This document shows positions 1-8,594 of a DNA stretch of 64,000 bases, piece after piece. How positions within the stretch are numbered: position 1 is the stretch's first letter; each line of letters starts with the position of its first letter. This DNA is from Congregibacter variabilis (lineage in GTDB: Bacteria > Pseudomonadota > Gammaproteobacteria > Pseudomonadales > Halieaceae): assembly GCF_045689235.1 (NCBI RefSeq), contig NZ_CP136864.1:3410001-3474000 (forward strand), written 5' to 3'. The notes under the pieces were generated by a model. That model worked only from the letters and a program-made list of their open reading frames with translations. It made no database searches and was not told where the DNA came from. A program made the translations under genes and the position numbers.

Positions 1-16
1 ACCGGGTTGCCGTCTT

Positions 17-862
17 ATGAAATACATCGGAGCGCACGTTAGCACTCGTGGGGGTGTTGAGAATGCACCCCTCAATGCCCAGCGTATCGGTGCTACAGCT
101 TTTGCGTTTTTTACCAGAAACCAGCGACAGTGGCACGCCAAGGCCCTCAGTGAGCCTGCTATCCGAGCCTTTAAGTCAAACTGTGCAAGCTGTGGTTATA
201 GCCCTGGGCAGATACTTCCGCACAGTAGCTACCTCATTAATCTCGGCCACCCCCGGACTCAGGGCTTGGAAAAGTCACGTCGGGCGTTTCTGGATGAGAT
301 GCAGCGCTGCGAAAGTCTGGGTCTGATTTATCTCAATTTTCATCCCGGTAGCCACCTTGGAAAAATACGTCAAAGCAGCTGCCTTAAGCGCATAGCCGAG
401 TCTATTGATTTTGCGCTTAACGCGACCCGGAAGGTCACTGCCGTAATAGAAAACACAGCAGGCCAGGGCAATTGCCTTGGTTATCGATTTGAGCAGCTGG
501 CAGAAATTATCGACCAGGTAGAACATAAGTCCCGTGTAGGAGTTTGCCTTGATACCTGCCACTGCTTCGCTGCGGGGTATGACATCAGTACTGTTGCCGG
601 TTGCGAGGCAACCTTTGCTGAATTTGACGCAGTGATTGGCTTTCGGTACCTCTGCGGTGTACATCTTAATGGCTCCAAAGCGACCCTTGGCAGCCGGGTA
701 GATCGTCACGACAGCCTGGATCACGGTTGCCTTGGCATGACGCCATTCAAGTACATTATGCAGGACTCCCGGTTTGACAACATTCCCATGGTTCTGGAAA
801 CCATCGATGCATCGTTGTGGCCTCAGGAAATTGCGCTTCTGAGGGCGCTTTCATCGGGCTGA
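17..862 (+). CDS. nfo: Deoxyribonuclease IV (AP endonuclease family 2)
   Basis: This is a base-excision-repair endonuclease that cuts the DNA backbone 5' of abasic sites with a trinuclear zinc centre. At 281 aa it is the usual family length. The family's metal ligands are visible: His in ILPHSSYLINLG, Glu in VIENTAGQG, Asp and His in the signature GVCLDTCHCFAAGYD (about residues 174-188), His/Asp/His in the CGVHLNGSK...VDRHD segment, and Glu in PMVLETID. The ATG at 17 gives the canonical MKYIGAHVS start. The HAD phosphatase gene follows on the same strand after a 28-base gap and may be cotranscribed. Nothing upstream of base 17 can be judged. Confidence 0.95.
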   Translation: MKYIGAHVSTRGGVENAPLNAQRIGATAFAFFTRNQRQWHAKALSEPAIRAFKSNCASCGYSPGQILPHSSYLINLGHPRTQGLEKSRRAFLDEMQRCESLGLIYLNFHPGSHLGKIRQSSCLKRIAESIDFALNATRKVTAVIENTAGQGNCLGYRFEQLAEIIDQVEHKSRVGVCLDTCHCFAAGYDISTVAGCEATFAEFDAVIGFRYLCGVHLNGSKATLGSRVDRHDSLDHGCLGMTPFKYIMQDSRFDNIPMVLETIDASLWPQEIALLRALSSG

Positions 863-890
863 GGGTGTGCGAGCTATAAAGGGATATCAA

Positions 891-1652
891 ATGATTGATG
901 CCTTGTTGCTTGATCTTAGCGGTGTGCTTTATCAGGGCGCCAAGAGCATTCCCGGTGCCGCGAACGCCGTAGAACGTGCGCAGCGCAGCGGTGTTCAGGT
1001 ACGCTTTATCACCAACACCTCTCAGAAGGCGCGAGAGGAGCTGTTGAGCCATTTGTACGCTCTTGGGTTTTCTCTTGATTCCACACAGTTGTTTACTGCG
1101 GTAGATGCAGCCCGTGATTGGCTGCAAACGAGAAAGCTCAGGCCTTTCTGCCTTGTGCATGAGAATATCGTCGGTGAGTTCTCTGATATTGACCAGCACG
1201 ATCCCAACGCCGTGTTCCTTGCCGATGCTGCAACAGGTTTCAGTTTTGAAAACCTGAATCGCGCTTTTCAACTCTGTATGGCCGGTGCTCCGTTTCTGGG
1301 CATCGGTTACAACCGCTACTGCAAGTCCGGTGATGAGCTGCAGTTGGATGCAGGCCCTTTTGTAAAGGCAATTGAGTTCGCCGCGGGCGTGGAGGCAACG
1401 ATAGTCGGCAAGCCCAGCGAAGTTTTTTTCCGGGAAGTGATGGCTTCAACACAGGTGTCTCCCGAGCGAACAATTATGGTGGGCGATGATGTCTTCAGTG
1501 ATGTGGAGGGAGCGCTCCGGGTGGGAATGAACGCCTGCCTGGTAAAAACGGGTAAGTATCTCCCGGGAGATGAACATCGTATAACGGGTGACTTCCTTAC
1601 TTTTGACTCAGTTGTTGAGGTGGTGGATTTTATTCTGAAGCACCGCGATTGA
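891..1652 (+). CDS. HAD-IIA phosphatase, LHPP-like
   Basis: This is a HAD-superfamily subclass IIA hydrolase of 253 aa. The nucleophile motif near the N-terminus reads LLLDLSGVLYQG, with Ser where most HADs have the second Asp. That DxSG form is typical of the LHPP/phospholysine phosphohistidine phosphatase branch. Motif II is ITNTS, the motif III Lys lies in IVGKPSEVFF, and motif IV is MVGDDVFSDVEGA. The ATG at 891 is preferred over an upstream in-frame GTG at 867 because AAAGGG lies before it and translation then begins directly with the HAD strand. The physiological substrate is unknown. It follows nfo closely and faces the membrane-protein gene that ends at 1725. Confidence 0.85.
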   Translation: MIDALLLDLSGVLYQGAKSIPGAANAVERAQRSGVQVRFITNTSQKAREELLSHLYALGFSLDSTQLFTAVDAARDWLQTRKLRPFCLVHENIVGEFSDIDQHDPNAVFLADAATGFSFENLNRAFQLCMAGAPFLGIGYNRYCKSGDELQLDAGPFVKAIEFAAGVEATIVGKPSEVFFREVMASTQVSPERTIMVGDDVFSDVEGALRVGMNACLVKTGKYLPGDEHRITGDFLTFDSVVEVVDFILKHRD

Positions 1653-1724
1653 TGCTCACAAAAATGCCAGCCGAAAAACGCTAAGACACGGTTTTAAGCA
1701 AAAAAATCGTGATGAACGGGCAGC

Positions 1725-2420
1725 TTATTCTTCACTACACTCGGGTAAGTCCAGCAAAGGGCGCGCTTCATGTCCGATTTTGTAGACTTGGCCTACCGCG
1801 AGCACATCAGCGTAAAAGTGGGTCCCCAGTGACCGGGCTACGATGGAGCTTATGAGATATTGAAGCAGCAGAAACGTCAGATATACCAGTAGCTGCACAG
1901 GGGTGGATGTGCTGATGATGAGTGATCCCGCGCCAAAGAACAGCAGAATTATAAAAGACAGCCAGGTTATCTCTTGAGCTAATAAGAAGTCGTTACGGTC
2001 GTCCACAACCGCAGGGTTACTTCGATACTTGCGATAGATTTCTACCCAGAGAGCCTCCTGCTCCGTTGGGTTATCCGGTAGCTGACCCTCGCTATGGCTT
2101 TTTTTTGGGAGATATCTTTTAAAAACCCGTGTGACCGGGAGTTTGCGTGACCAGTCCCAAAAGACCAGTAACGCCCGAAATTTTTTGGTGATCCGGTTGC
2201 CTGCCGCGAGCGTCGCCAGCATTCCCAGACACAGGGCGAGCAGTATTTTCCAATGTGTTTCAAAGCGCACTAACAGTGCAGACAGCTCTCCGGACACCGC
2301 ATACATCACCACTGCAAAAACAATAATATTCAGAGTCAAAAATCCGATGGCCCAGATGCGTGTTTTCCCAGGTACCGGAGGGTCTGGCTGACGGTTTGGT
2401 GTAGCGGTTGGATAGTTCAC
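1725..2420 (-). CDS. Hypothetical four-helix membrane protein
   Basis: This 231-residue protein is not assigned to a named family. Hydrophobic segments lie near residues 17-38 (WAIGFLTLNIIVFAVVMYAV), 50-68, 155-177 and 182-205, with a basic cytoplasmic-looking stretch of about 85 residues between the second and third. The start is taken as GTG at 2420 because AGGGGACT lies 7 bases upstream. Longer readings to 2666 are low-complexity, basic and would run through two regulator-like palindromes. The gene is divergent from the NarL-type response regulator and shares its intergenic region, so coregulation is plausible. Function cannot be inferred. Confidence 0.7.
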   Translation of the reverse strand: MNYPTATPNRQPDPPVPGKTRIWAIGFLTLNIIVFAVVMYAVSGELSALLVRFETHWKILLALCLGMLATLAAGNRITKKFRALLVFWDWSRKLPVTRVFKRYLPKKSHSEGQLPDNPTEQEALWVEIYRKYRSNPAVVDDRNDFLLAQEITWLSFIILLFFGAGSLIISTSTPVQLLVYLTFLLLQYLISSIVARSLGTHFYADVLAVGQVYKIGHEARPLLDLPECSEE

Positions 2421-2538
2421 ACAAATGAGTCCCCTGATAAGCGCTATCTCTGCGCGCGGCGACGCTAACGAGCGCTTCAATAAGCATGACGCCACCAGCC
2501 AGAGGACGAAAAATAAAGACCGGGTGCTCTTTGGGCTA

Positions 2539-2553
2539 TAGGGAAAACCCCTA
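2539..2553. promoter_or_regulatory. Palindromic operator TAGGG-N5-CCCTA, copy 1
   Basis: The plus strand reads TAGGGAAAACCCCTA; its complement is TAGGGGTTTTCCCTA. It matches 14 of 15 positions with the copy at 2581-2595. Inverted half-sites TAGG/CCTA are the architecture expected for a dimeric NarL/LuxR-type regulator such as the one encoded at 2734. Assignment to that regulator is inference from position and symmetry. Confidence 0.6.
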
Positions 2554-2580
2554 TTGCTTCGACACCGCTTACAAGAACAA

Positions 2581-2595
2581 TAGGTGTTTTCCCTA
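2581..2595. promoter_or_regulatory. Palindromic operator TAGGG-N5-CCCTA, copy 2
   Basis: The plus strand reads TAGGTGTTTTCCCTA, one mismatch from the complement of copy 1. Its centre (2588) is 42 bp from that of copy 1 (2546) and 146 bp upstream of the response-regulator start. Paired, helically phased sites suggest cooperative binding and autoregulation. Confidence 0.6.
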
Positions 2596-2733
2596 GTAAC
2601 TAACAAGAAGGTGTGGGAGTAGCGTCTGGCATGGCTTCTTTGATGCGGCTTTTCCCGGCCTCTCAAACTATAAGAAGAAAATGATGGTTATATTTTATGT
2701 AACTTCGCTGGGCACTGTAGCGGAGCGCGTGTC

Positions 2734-3396
2734 GTGAAGGCGGCGCATGTGGGCGACGCCAGAGTACTGTTGGTGGATGATCATCCGACCTTTCGTGAAG
2801 GGCTGCGATCTCTGATAGAACATACTGATGGCGTAAGCGTATGCGCTGAGGCGGATAGCGAAAGCAGCGCTATGCGTAAGCTGGAAGCCAGTACGCCAGA
2901 TCTTATGATCGTGGATCTAAATCTGGGAGATGATAGTGGTTTAAGGCTGATTCATCGCGCTCGGCAGGCTTTTTCGAAGCTGCATATTCTGGTCGCATCT
3001 ATGTACGACGAGTTGATGTATGGCGAGCGCGCGATCAATGCGGGCGCTAACGGTTACATCTGCAAGCAGGATGATCCCCATAAACTGGTAGAGGCCATAG
3101 AGGTGGTCCGTCACGGCGGTCTCTATATCAGTAATAAACTGGCAAACCGTATCCGCGAGCGCGAGTTGTCGGGGGCAGGTGCGGCTGTGGAAGATCCGGT
3201 AGAGGTGCTTTCGGAGAGGGAGCTGCAGGTCTTTACTCTCATTGGAAACGGTTACTCGACCAAGGAAATTGCGGTTAAGTTACATGTCAGCCCCAAGACA
3301 GTGGACGCACATCGGGATCACGTTAAACGCAAAATTGGCGTGCCGGACAACACACGCCTGATTCATCGGGCAGTGCAATGGGTGCTCTCACAGTAG
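2734..3396 (+). CDS. NarL/FixJ-family response regulator
   Basis: This two-component response regulator of 220 aa has an N-terminal receiver domain (about 10-125) and a C-terminal LuxR-type helix-turn-helix (about 155-215). The phospho-acceptor is Asp61 in MIVDLNLGDDSG. The acidic pair is in LLVDDHP and the conserved Lys is in NGYICKQDDP. The DNA-binding domain begins LSERELQVFTLIGNGYSTKE and contains SPKTVDAHRDHVKRK. The start is a GTG. The histidine kinase at 6459 is of the HisKA_3 type that normally pairs with NarL-type regulators and is the probable partner. The gene is the likely source of the protein that binds the palindromes in its own upstream region. Function in oxygen response is inferred from that kinase. 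Confidence 0.9.
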   Translation: MKAAHVGDARVLLVDDHPTFREGLRSLIEHTDGVSVCAEADSESSAMRKLEASTPDLMIVDLNLGDDSGLRLIHRARQAFSKLHILVASMYDELMYGERAINAGANGYICKQDDPHKLVEAIEVVRHGGLYISNKLANRIRERELSGAGAAVEDPVEVLSERELQVFTLIGNGYSTKEIAVKLHVSPKTVDAHRDHVKRKIGVPDNTRLIHRAVQWVLSQ

Positions 3397-3468
3397 CGTT
3401 ATCTCCTGCTCATCCATATTCCATCGCATGGATAACTGCACTAGACTGAAGCTAATGTCTCCAAAAGG

Positions 3469-6459
3469 ATGGCGGCAAGAGCGATAAAAAATGCTGGGGC
3501 AGTAAAAAACGGAGAACACTTCTTGTCGGGCGATAATCTAGATAGTTCCGAGCTGACGAATATGCAGGGACATCCAACGGATGTTGCGGGTGTCTCGGCC
3601 GTTGTGGGTATCGGTGCTTCAGCAGGAGGGCTTGAGGCGCTGGAAGAACTGTTTAGGAACATGCCTGCCGATACGGGTATGGCCTTCGTTGTGGTCACGC
3701 ATCTACATCCTGGCCACAAAACGCTCTTACCCGAGTTGTTAGCCAAGACTACCGAGCTGTCTGTAGAGGTCGCCAGCTCGGGGCTGGATGTAAAAGCAGA
3801 TCACATCTATATCGGCCCTCCCGGCGGCCAACTGTCCATTGAAGGCGGTAAGCTGCAGCGTCTGGAAAAAGACGCCGACCATGCGCCTAAACTGCCCATC
3901 AATTACTTCCTGCGCTCCTTGGCCAAGGACCTGGGCGAACGGGCGGTCTGCATCATACTGTCAGGCACCGGAAGCGACGGCACCTTGGGGCTGCAGGAGA
4001 TCAAGGCACAGGCGGGTATGACGATGGTAGAGGACCCGCAATCAGCCAAGCATGACGGCATGCCCAATAGCGCTATTGCCACAGGACTTGTGGATTTTGT
4101 GTTGCCTCCGGATGCCATGCCAGAGCAACTCATTCGGTATGTGCAAGCACCCTATCTGAGTGCGCCTCTGACAAGCAGCGCATCCCCAGCAATTGATAGC
4201 AGAGCACTGCAGGAGATTTTTGCTCTGTTGAGTCGCCATACGGGCCATGATTTTTCCACTTATAAGCGTAATACCATTCATCGGCGTATAGCTCGGCGAA
4301 TGAACGTACATCAGATACAAAGCCACGCCCAATATGTACGGTACCTTCAGGAAAACCCGAATGAGATCGACACCTTGTTTCGTGAGTTGTTGATCAACGT
4401 CACCAATTTCTTTCGGGATCCTGAGGCCTGGGAGGCCTTGGCAAAACTAGTAGACGATTTGGTGAAATCGCGTCCCGAGGGTTCAAAACTGCGAGTGTGG
4501 GTACCCGGTTGTTCCAGCGGGGAAGAGGTTTACAGTATCGCCATCTTGCTACACGAATCCATGCAGGCTAATCAGCGGCAACTGGATGTTCAGATTTTTG
4601 GTACTGATCTGGATGCCCGAGCGATTGATAAAGCCAGAGCAGGGCTGTACCCGGAGGCCATGGCTGATGACCTGACGCCGGAGCGACGGCAAAAGTACTT
4701 CAGCAGTGAGAGGGGTGGCTACCGTATTCGCAAGGACATTCGTGAGTCCACGATCTTTGCCGTCCAGAATGTCATCAAGGACCCTCCTTTTACCCATGTG
4801 GACCTCGTCTCCTGCCGTAACCTTTTGATCTACCTCGATGCGCGTATTCAGAAGAAACTGCTGCCTATTTTCCACTACGCGCTTGAGCCAAAAGGTCTGC
4901 TGTTTCTGGGGTCGTCGGAAACCATAGGCTCATTTTCTGATCTTTTTGAGCCCTTGGATCAGCGCTGGAAGATATTTCGCCGCAAACACCGCGCTCAGGA
5001 GCGCCATGGACTCCCGGATTTTCCTTTACAGGCGGCTGCCCAGGAAAGTCGCCCGGGTACCCGGGCAGCTGCAAAGCAGGCCGTGAGGGACAACACCGTG
5101 CCGCGGCGTATAGAGCGTGCCCTACTAAACCGTTTTGCGCCTGCCAGTGTCATTGTCAACGGGCGAGGTGACATCGTATACGTCCACGGGCGCACTGGCG
5201 CTTATCTCGAGCCATCGGAGGGTCAGCCGCGCAACAATATTCTGGAAATGGCGCGCGAAGGCTTGCAGATAGAGCTCACGGAGGCGCTGCGTCAGGCCTC
5301 CACGGAAAGTGAAGTTGTGCGCAACAGTATTCACGTGAACACCAATGGTACGACTACGGTGGTGGACCTCAGTGTAGTCAAGCTCTCTGAACCGGAGGGC
5401 TTGCGCGATCTGTTGCTGGTGAGCTTTCGCCCGAGTGCTTCCAAAACAGTTCACGCGACGGATGCGGTAACGGAGGGCCGGCCTGACGCCGAAGGTGCGA
5501 AGCGCCTTGAGCAATTGGAACGTGCACTTAAGTTTATGCGCGAGACGCACCGTGCAACTCTTGAAGAATTGGAAACCGCGAATGAGGAGTTGGAGGCGAC
5601 CAATGAGGAGCTGCAATCGACTAATGAAGAGTTGCAAAGTACCAACGAGGAACTCGAAACCTCAAAAGAAGAGATGCAATCTCTTAATGAAGAATTAACC
5701 ACGGTTAACGCTGAGCTGCAGTCAAAGGTAGAGGATTTGTCTGAGTCCAGTAACGATATGCAGAACCTGCTCAACAGCACCAAAATTGCGACTCTGTTTC
5801 TCGACAACGAGCTAAAGATAAAACGATTTACCGATAGGGCCAGGGATCTGGTGATGCTGCGCAACGAAGATGTGGGTCGACCAATCTCTGACCTGGCGTC
5901 GAAGCTGCAGCATGAAGATCTGAGTGCGGATTGCCAAAATGTACTCAAAACGCTGGTGTTCCGGGAGACCGAAGTAAACACCAGTGATGGTGGTGTATAC
6001 CTCATGCGAATTATGCCCTACCGAACTTCCACCAATGCCATAGACGGACTGGTTCTGACATTTGTTGACATCACCAGGCTCAAACAGGTGCAAACAGACC
6101 TGCGACATATGTCAAAGGTTTTCAGAGAAAGCGGGGATCCAGTGATTATCCTCAACCTCGATGGCGCGGTTCTTGATCTCAATGATGAAGCGGAGAGGAC
6201 CTATGGTTACTCTCGGGAGGGCATGCTGGGGACGCCTCTGAGAAAATTTATTCCCGCCGAACGATGCGATGAGTTTGACGCGCTGCTTAACCGCTGCCGG
6301 GACGGCGAGATTATTCGTAATGTTTCCTGGCGCTTGCTGAATCGCTGGGGTGAGGAGATGGCAGTGCGCCTGACTCTTACTGTCCTTACTACGGAAAGTG
6401 GAGAAATGGATGCTATTGCGTTTATCGGGAAGCGAGCTGTCGGAGACGACCCGGGCTAA
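3469..6459 (+). CDS. CheB-CheR-PAS fusion signalling protein
   Basis: This 996-residue multidomain protein has a CheB-type methylesterase domain (about 45-230; GASAGG with Ser51, THLHPGH, GTGSDGTLG), then a CheR-type methyltransferase domain (about 250-505; SAM loop GCSSGEE near 347, NLLIYL near 449). These are followed by a degenerate PAS-like region (about 550-645), a Glu/Asn-rich coiled coil of seven-residue repeats (about 677-767) and two PAS domains (about 770-875 and 880-990). There is no receiver domain on the CheB part, so it is not a classical phospho-activated chemotaxis esterase. The stop overlaps the kinase start (TAATG), implying coupled translation and joint function. Start choice is uncertain: ATG at 3469 abuts a purine run, while TTG at 3523 has GGAG at good spacing. 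Confidence 0.9.
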   Translation: MAARAIKNAGAVKNGEHFLSGDNLDSSELTNMQGHPTDVAGVSAVVGIGASAGGLEALEELFRNMPADTGMAFVVVTHLHPGHKTLLPELLAKTTELSVEVASSGLDVKADHIYIGPPGGQLSIEGGKLQRLEKDADHAPKLPINYFLRSLAKDLGERAVCIILSGTGSDGTLGLQEIKAQAGMTMVEDPQSAKHDGMPNSAIATGLVDFVLPPDAMPEQLIRYVQAPYLSAPLTSSASPAIDSRALQEIFALLSRHTGHDFSTYKRNTIHRRIARRMNVHQIQSHAQYVRYLQENPNEIDTLFRELLINVTNFFRDPEAWEALAKLVDDLVKSRPEGSKLRVWVPGCSSGEEVYSIAILLHESMQANQRQLDVQIFGTDLDARAIDKARAGLYPEAMADDLTPERRQKYFSSERGGYRIRKDIRESTIFAVQNVIKDPPFTHVDLVSCRNLLIYLDARIQKKLLPIFHYALEPKGLLFLGSSETIGSFSDLFEPLDQRWKIFRRKHRAQERHGLPDFPLQAAAQESRPGTRAAAKQAVRDNTVPRRIERALLNRFAPASVIVNGRGDIVYVHGRTGAYLEPSEGQPRNNILEMAREGLQIELTEALRQASTESEVVRNSIHVNTNGTTTVVDLSVVKLSEPEGLRDLLLVSFRPSASKTVHATDAVTEGRPDAEGAKRLEQLERALKFMRETHRATLEELETANEELEATNEELQSTNEELQSTNEELETSKEEMQSLNEELTTVNAELQSKVEDLSESSNDMQNLLNSTKIATLFLDNELKIKRFTDRARDLVMLRNEDVGRPISDLASKLQHEDLSADCQNVLKTLVFRETEVNTSDGGVYLMRIMPYRTSTNAIDGLVLTFVDITRLKQVQTDLRHMSKVFRESGDPVIILNLDGAVLDLNDEAERTYGYSREGMLGTPLRKFIPAERCDEFDALLNRCRDGEIIRNVSWRLLNRWGEEMAVRLTLTVLTTESGEMDAIAFIGKRAVGDDPG

Positions 6460-8525
6460 TGGTCTTTGAAAAAAGGGCTAAAACCGAAAGGCGTGGTGCG
6501 GACTTGCGCAAACAGGCCGAGGCCAGAGTCGGTGCATCGGCCGCCGACGTAAGCGCGATGTCTGAAGCCGAAATTCAACGGCTTGTCTATGAGTTGCAGG
6601 TGCATCAGGTCGAGCTGGAGTTGCAGAATGAGCAGCTGCGCGAGGCTCAGTTCGATTTGGCGTCCTCCCGCGATCGCTTCGCTGACCTGTATGATTTCGC
6701 TCCCGTAGGATATTTAACACTGGATGAAGCGGGCTCAGTACTCGAGGCTAATCTGAGCGCTGCAGATATCCTGGGCATTGGACGCGATAGCCTGCTGCAG
6801 TCAAAGCTATCAGACTTTCTCGCGCCGGCGAGTCAGGACGCGGCCTATTTGCATTGGCAGGAAGTATTCGCCAGCCCTGGAAAGCAATTGGTGGAGCTGG
6901 ATTTGCTGGGCCCCCGTGACACAGTGAGGAGGGTCAGGCTTGAAAGCATAGCTTCCTCCAGTGAGTCTGCACCTGAACGCCAATGCAGGGTTGCACTGGT
7001 TGATATTACCGATCTTGCGCGTTTGCAGAAATCCCTGATGGTCCTGAACGCGAGTCTTGAGCACAAAGTGGAGGCTCAGGTTCAGGAAATCAGATTAATG
7101 GCCCACGCTCTTGCCAACCTTAATGACGGCGTATTGATTACGGTAAATCGCGATCACTGGTCCCGCTCTCGCCTCGTTTTTGTGAACGATGCCATGTGCA
7201 AATTTCTGGGCTGTAGTCCGGGACAAATGCGGAATCAGTCCCCAGAGCAGCTGATAGGACCGTTAATCGGCTTGGCCTCGACGGCACAGATAGATCATGA
7301 CATCAATGATCGAGGTGGCTTCTTTGGGGAGTTGAATTACGCGACGGAGGCTGGTGAGTTCGGCGAATTAGAGTTGTCAGTTACCCCAATGTCCGGCGAC
7401 GATAAAGCGTCGGCCTATTTCGTGACGATGCTCCGGGATATAACCCAGCGTAAGAGTGAAGAGAAAATATGTATAGAGCGCAAGGAACGTCTGCAGGCTA
7501 TTCAGGACGCGGCTCTGGATGCCATCATCACCATCGATGAGCAAGGTATTGTTCGGGACTGTAATCCAGCGGTGGAGAAACTTTTTGGTTATACGCCGGC
7601 TGAGATCACAGGCCGCAATATCAGCATGCTGATGCCCTCACAGCACCGTAAACACCACGATGACTATTTACATCAGCATTTAAAAACAGGCAGGTCTCGC
7701 GTCATCGGCAAGAACAGGAATATGCTGGCCTTGCATCGCGATGGGCATAGCTTTCCGATTACCTTGTCTGTGAGTAAGGTCGAACATCTGGGTCTGTATA
7801 CGGGCGTTATAGCGGATACCAGCCAACTACGAAAACTACAGCGGGAAGTGTTGGTCGCTGCCGGTGACACCCAGTGGCGCATAGGGCAGGCCTTGCATGA
7901 TGGTCCGCAGCAGGCACTGGCTGGTCTCGGCCTGATGGCCGAGGGCCTGGCTCAGGATCTTAGGCGACAGGGCTCTGTTCAGGCAGAGCAGGCCAGCTTG
8001 CTCAGCCAAAAGCTGAGCCAGACAAACAAAGATATTCGTTCATTGGGGAAAGGCCTGATCCCTGTGCAAGTGGGGGACAGCGGCCTTATGAGTGCACTGG
8101 AGAATCTGAGCAGTCAGATCAGTGATGAGTACGGGCTAATCTGCGAGCTGCACTGCTCGAGAGCGGTCGAAATCTCCGATCACTATACTGCGGATCAGCT
8201 CTACCATATTGCCAGAGAGGCTGTGCTGAACGCCGCCAGACATTCTGGCGCTGATCGTATCGATATTTTCCTCGAGCTGCGGGGACAGGACATATTGCTG
8301 CGTGTCGTGGACAACGGTTCAGGTATCAATCCGGACCGCAATGAAGGGAAAGGCCTGGGCATGCACATCATGCCTTATCGTGCTGCAAGCATCGGTGCAG
8401 TTTTCGAGATCTCTGGTGCGACCGGTGGCGGAACAGAAGTCGCTTGCACCATCGAGTATTTCTCCTCGGTCACAGCCCAAACGCCAAAGGACAACACCGC
8501 GCCTATATCAAATTTTCAAGCCTAG
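6459..8525 (+). CDS. PAS histidine kinase with FixL-like heme PAS
   Basis: This sensor kinase of 688 aa has no obvious membrane segment. It carries three PAS-type domains (about 75-190, 215-330, 345-455), a HisKA_3 dimerisation domain with His480 in ALHDGPQQ, and a C-terminal ATPase (N box NAARHSGA, then DNGSGI, then GKGLGMHI). The third PAS resembles the heme-binding PAS of FixL. It has LMPSQHRKHHDDY where FixL has the heme-ligand HDxY (here His400), and RVIGKNR where FixL has the distal oxygen-sensing Arg (here Arg420). The His-Arg spacing of 20 equals FixL His200-Arg220. Heme and oxygen binding are inferred. It is translationally coupled to the CheB-CheR gene and probably phosphorylates the regulator at 2734. 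Confidence 0.88.
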   Translation: MVFEKRAKTERRGADLRKQAEARVGASAADVSAMSEAEIQRLVYELQVHQVELELQNEQLREAQFDLASSRDRFADLYDFAPVGYLTLDEAGSVLEANLSAADILGIGRDSLLQSKLSDFLAPASQDAAYLHWQEVFASPGKQLVELDLLGPRDTVRRVRLESIASSSESAPERQCRVALVDITDLARLQKSLMVLNASLEHKVEAQVQEIRLMAHALANLNDGVLITVNRDHWSRSRLVFVNDAMCKFLGCSPGQMRNQSPEQLIGPLIGLASTAQIDHDINDRGGFFGELNYATEAGEFGELELSVTPMSGDDKASAYFVTMLRDITQRKSEEKICIERKERLQAIQDAALDAIITIDEQGIVRDCNPAVEKLFGYTPAEITGRNISMLMPSQHRKHHDDYLHQHLKTGRSRVIGKNRNMLALHRDGHSFPITLSVSKVEHLGLYTGVIADTSQLRKLQREVLVAAGDTQWRIGQALHDGPQQALAGLGLMAEGLAQDLRRQGSVQAEQASLLSQKLSQTNKDIRSLGKGLIPVQVGDSGLMSALENLSSQISDEYGLICELHCSRAVEISDHYTADQLYHIAREAVLNAARHSGADRIDIFLELRGQDILLRVVDNGSGINPDRNEGKGLGMHIMPYRAASIGAVFEISGATGGGTEVACTIEYFSSVTAQTPKDNTAPISNFQA

Positions 8526-8594
8526 CGATGCCACCATGCCCTGCGGTGCAAGCAAAAAAACGCCAGATCGAAGCCATAGCCAATTAAAACAGCG

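Larger units (their letters stand above)
2421..2733. promoter_or_regulatory. Divergent regulatory region (313 bp)
   Basis: This noncoding stretch separates the minus-strand membrane-protein gene from the plus-strand response regulator. It holds two near-identical 15-bp palindromes (listed separately) whose centres are 42 bp apart, which is four turns of B-DNA and places them on the same helix face. An AT-rich block at about 2682-2703 could hold a -10 element for the regulator gene, but no clear -35/-10 pair could be fixed. I see no convincing small gene in it. Confidence 0.65.

Noticed and set aside
2421..2666. N-terminal extension of the membrane-protein frame up to 2666
   Set aside because: Basic, Cys/Arg/Ser-rich, and would cover both regulator palindromes; GTG at 2420 has a good Shine-Dalgarno.
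5560..5720. Short repeated DNA in the CheB-CheR gene that looks like a tandem repeat or array
   Set aside because: It encodes the heptad Asn-Glu-Glu-Leu repeats of the coiled coil usual in CheB-CheR-PAS fusions; not a mobile or CRISPR repeat.
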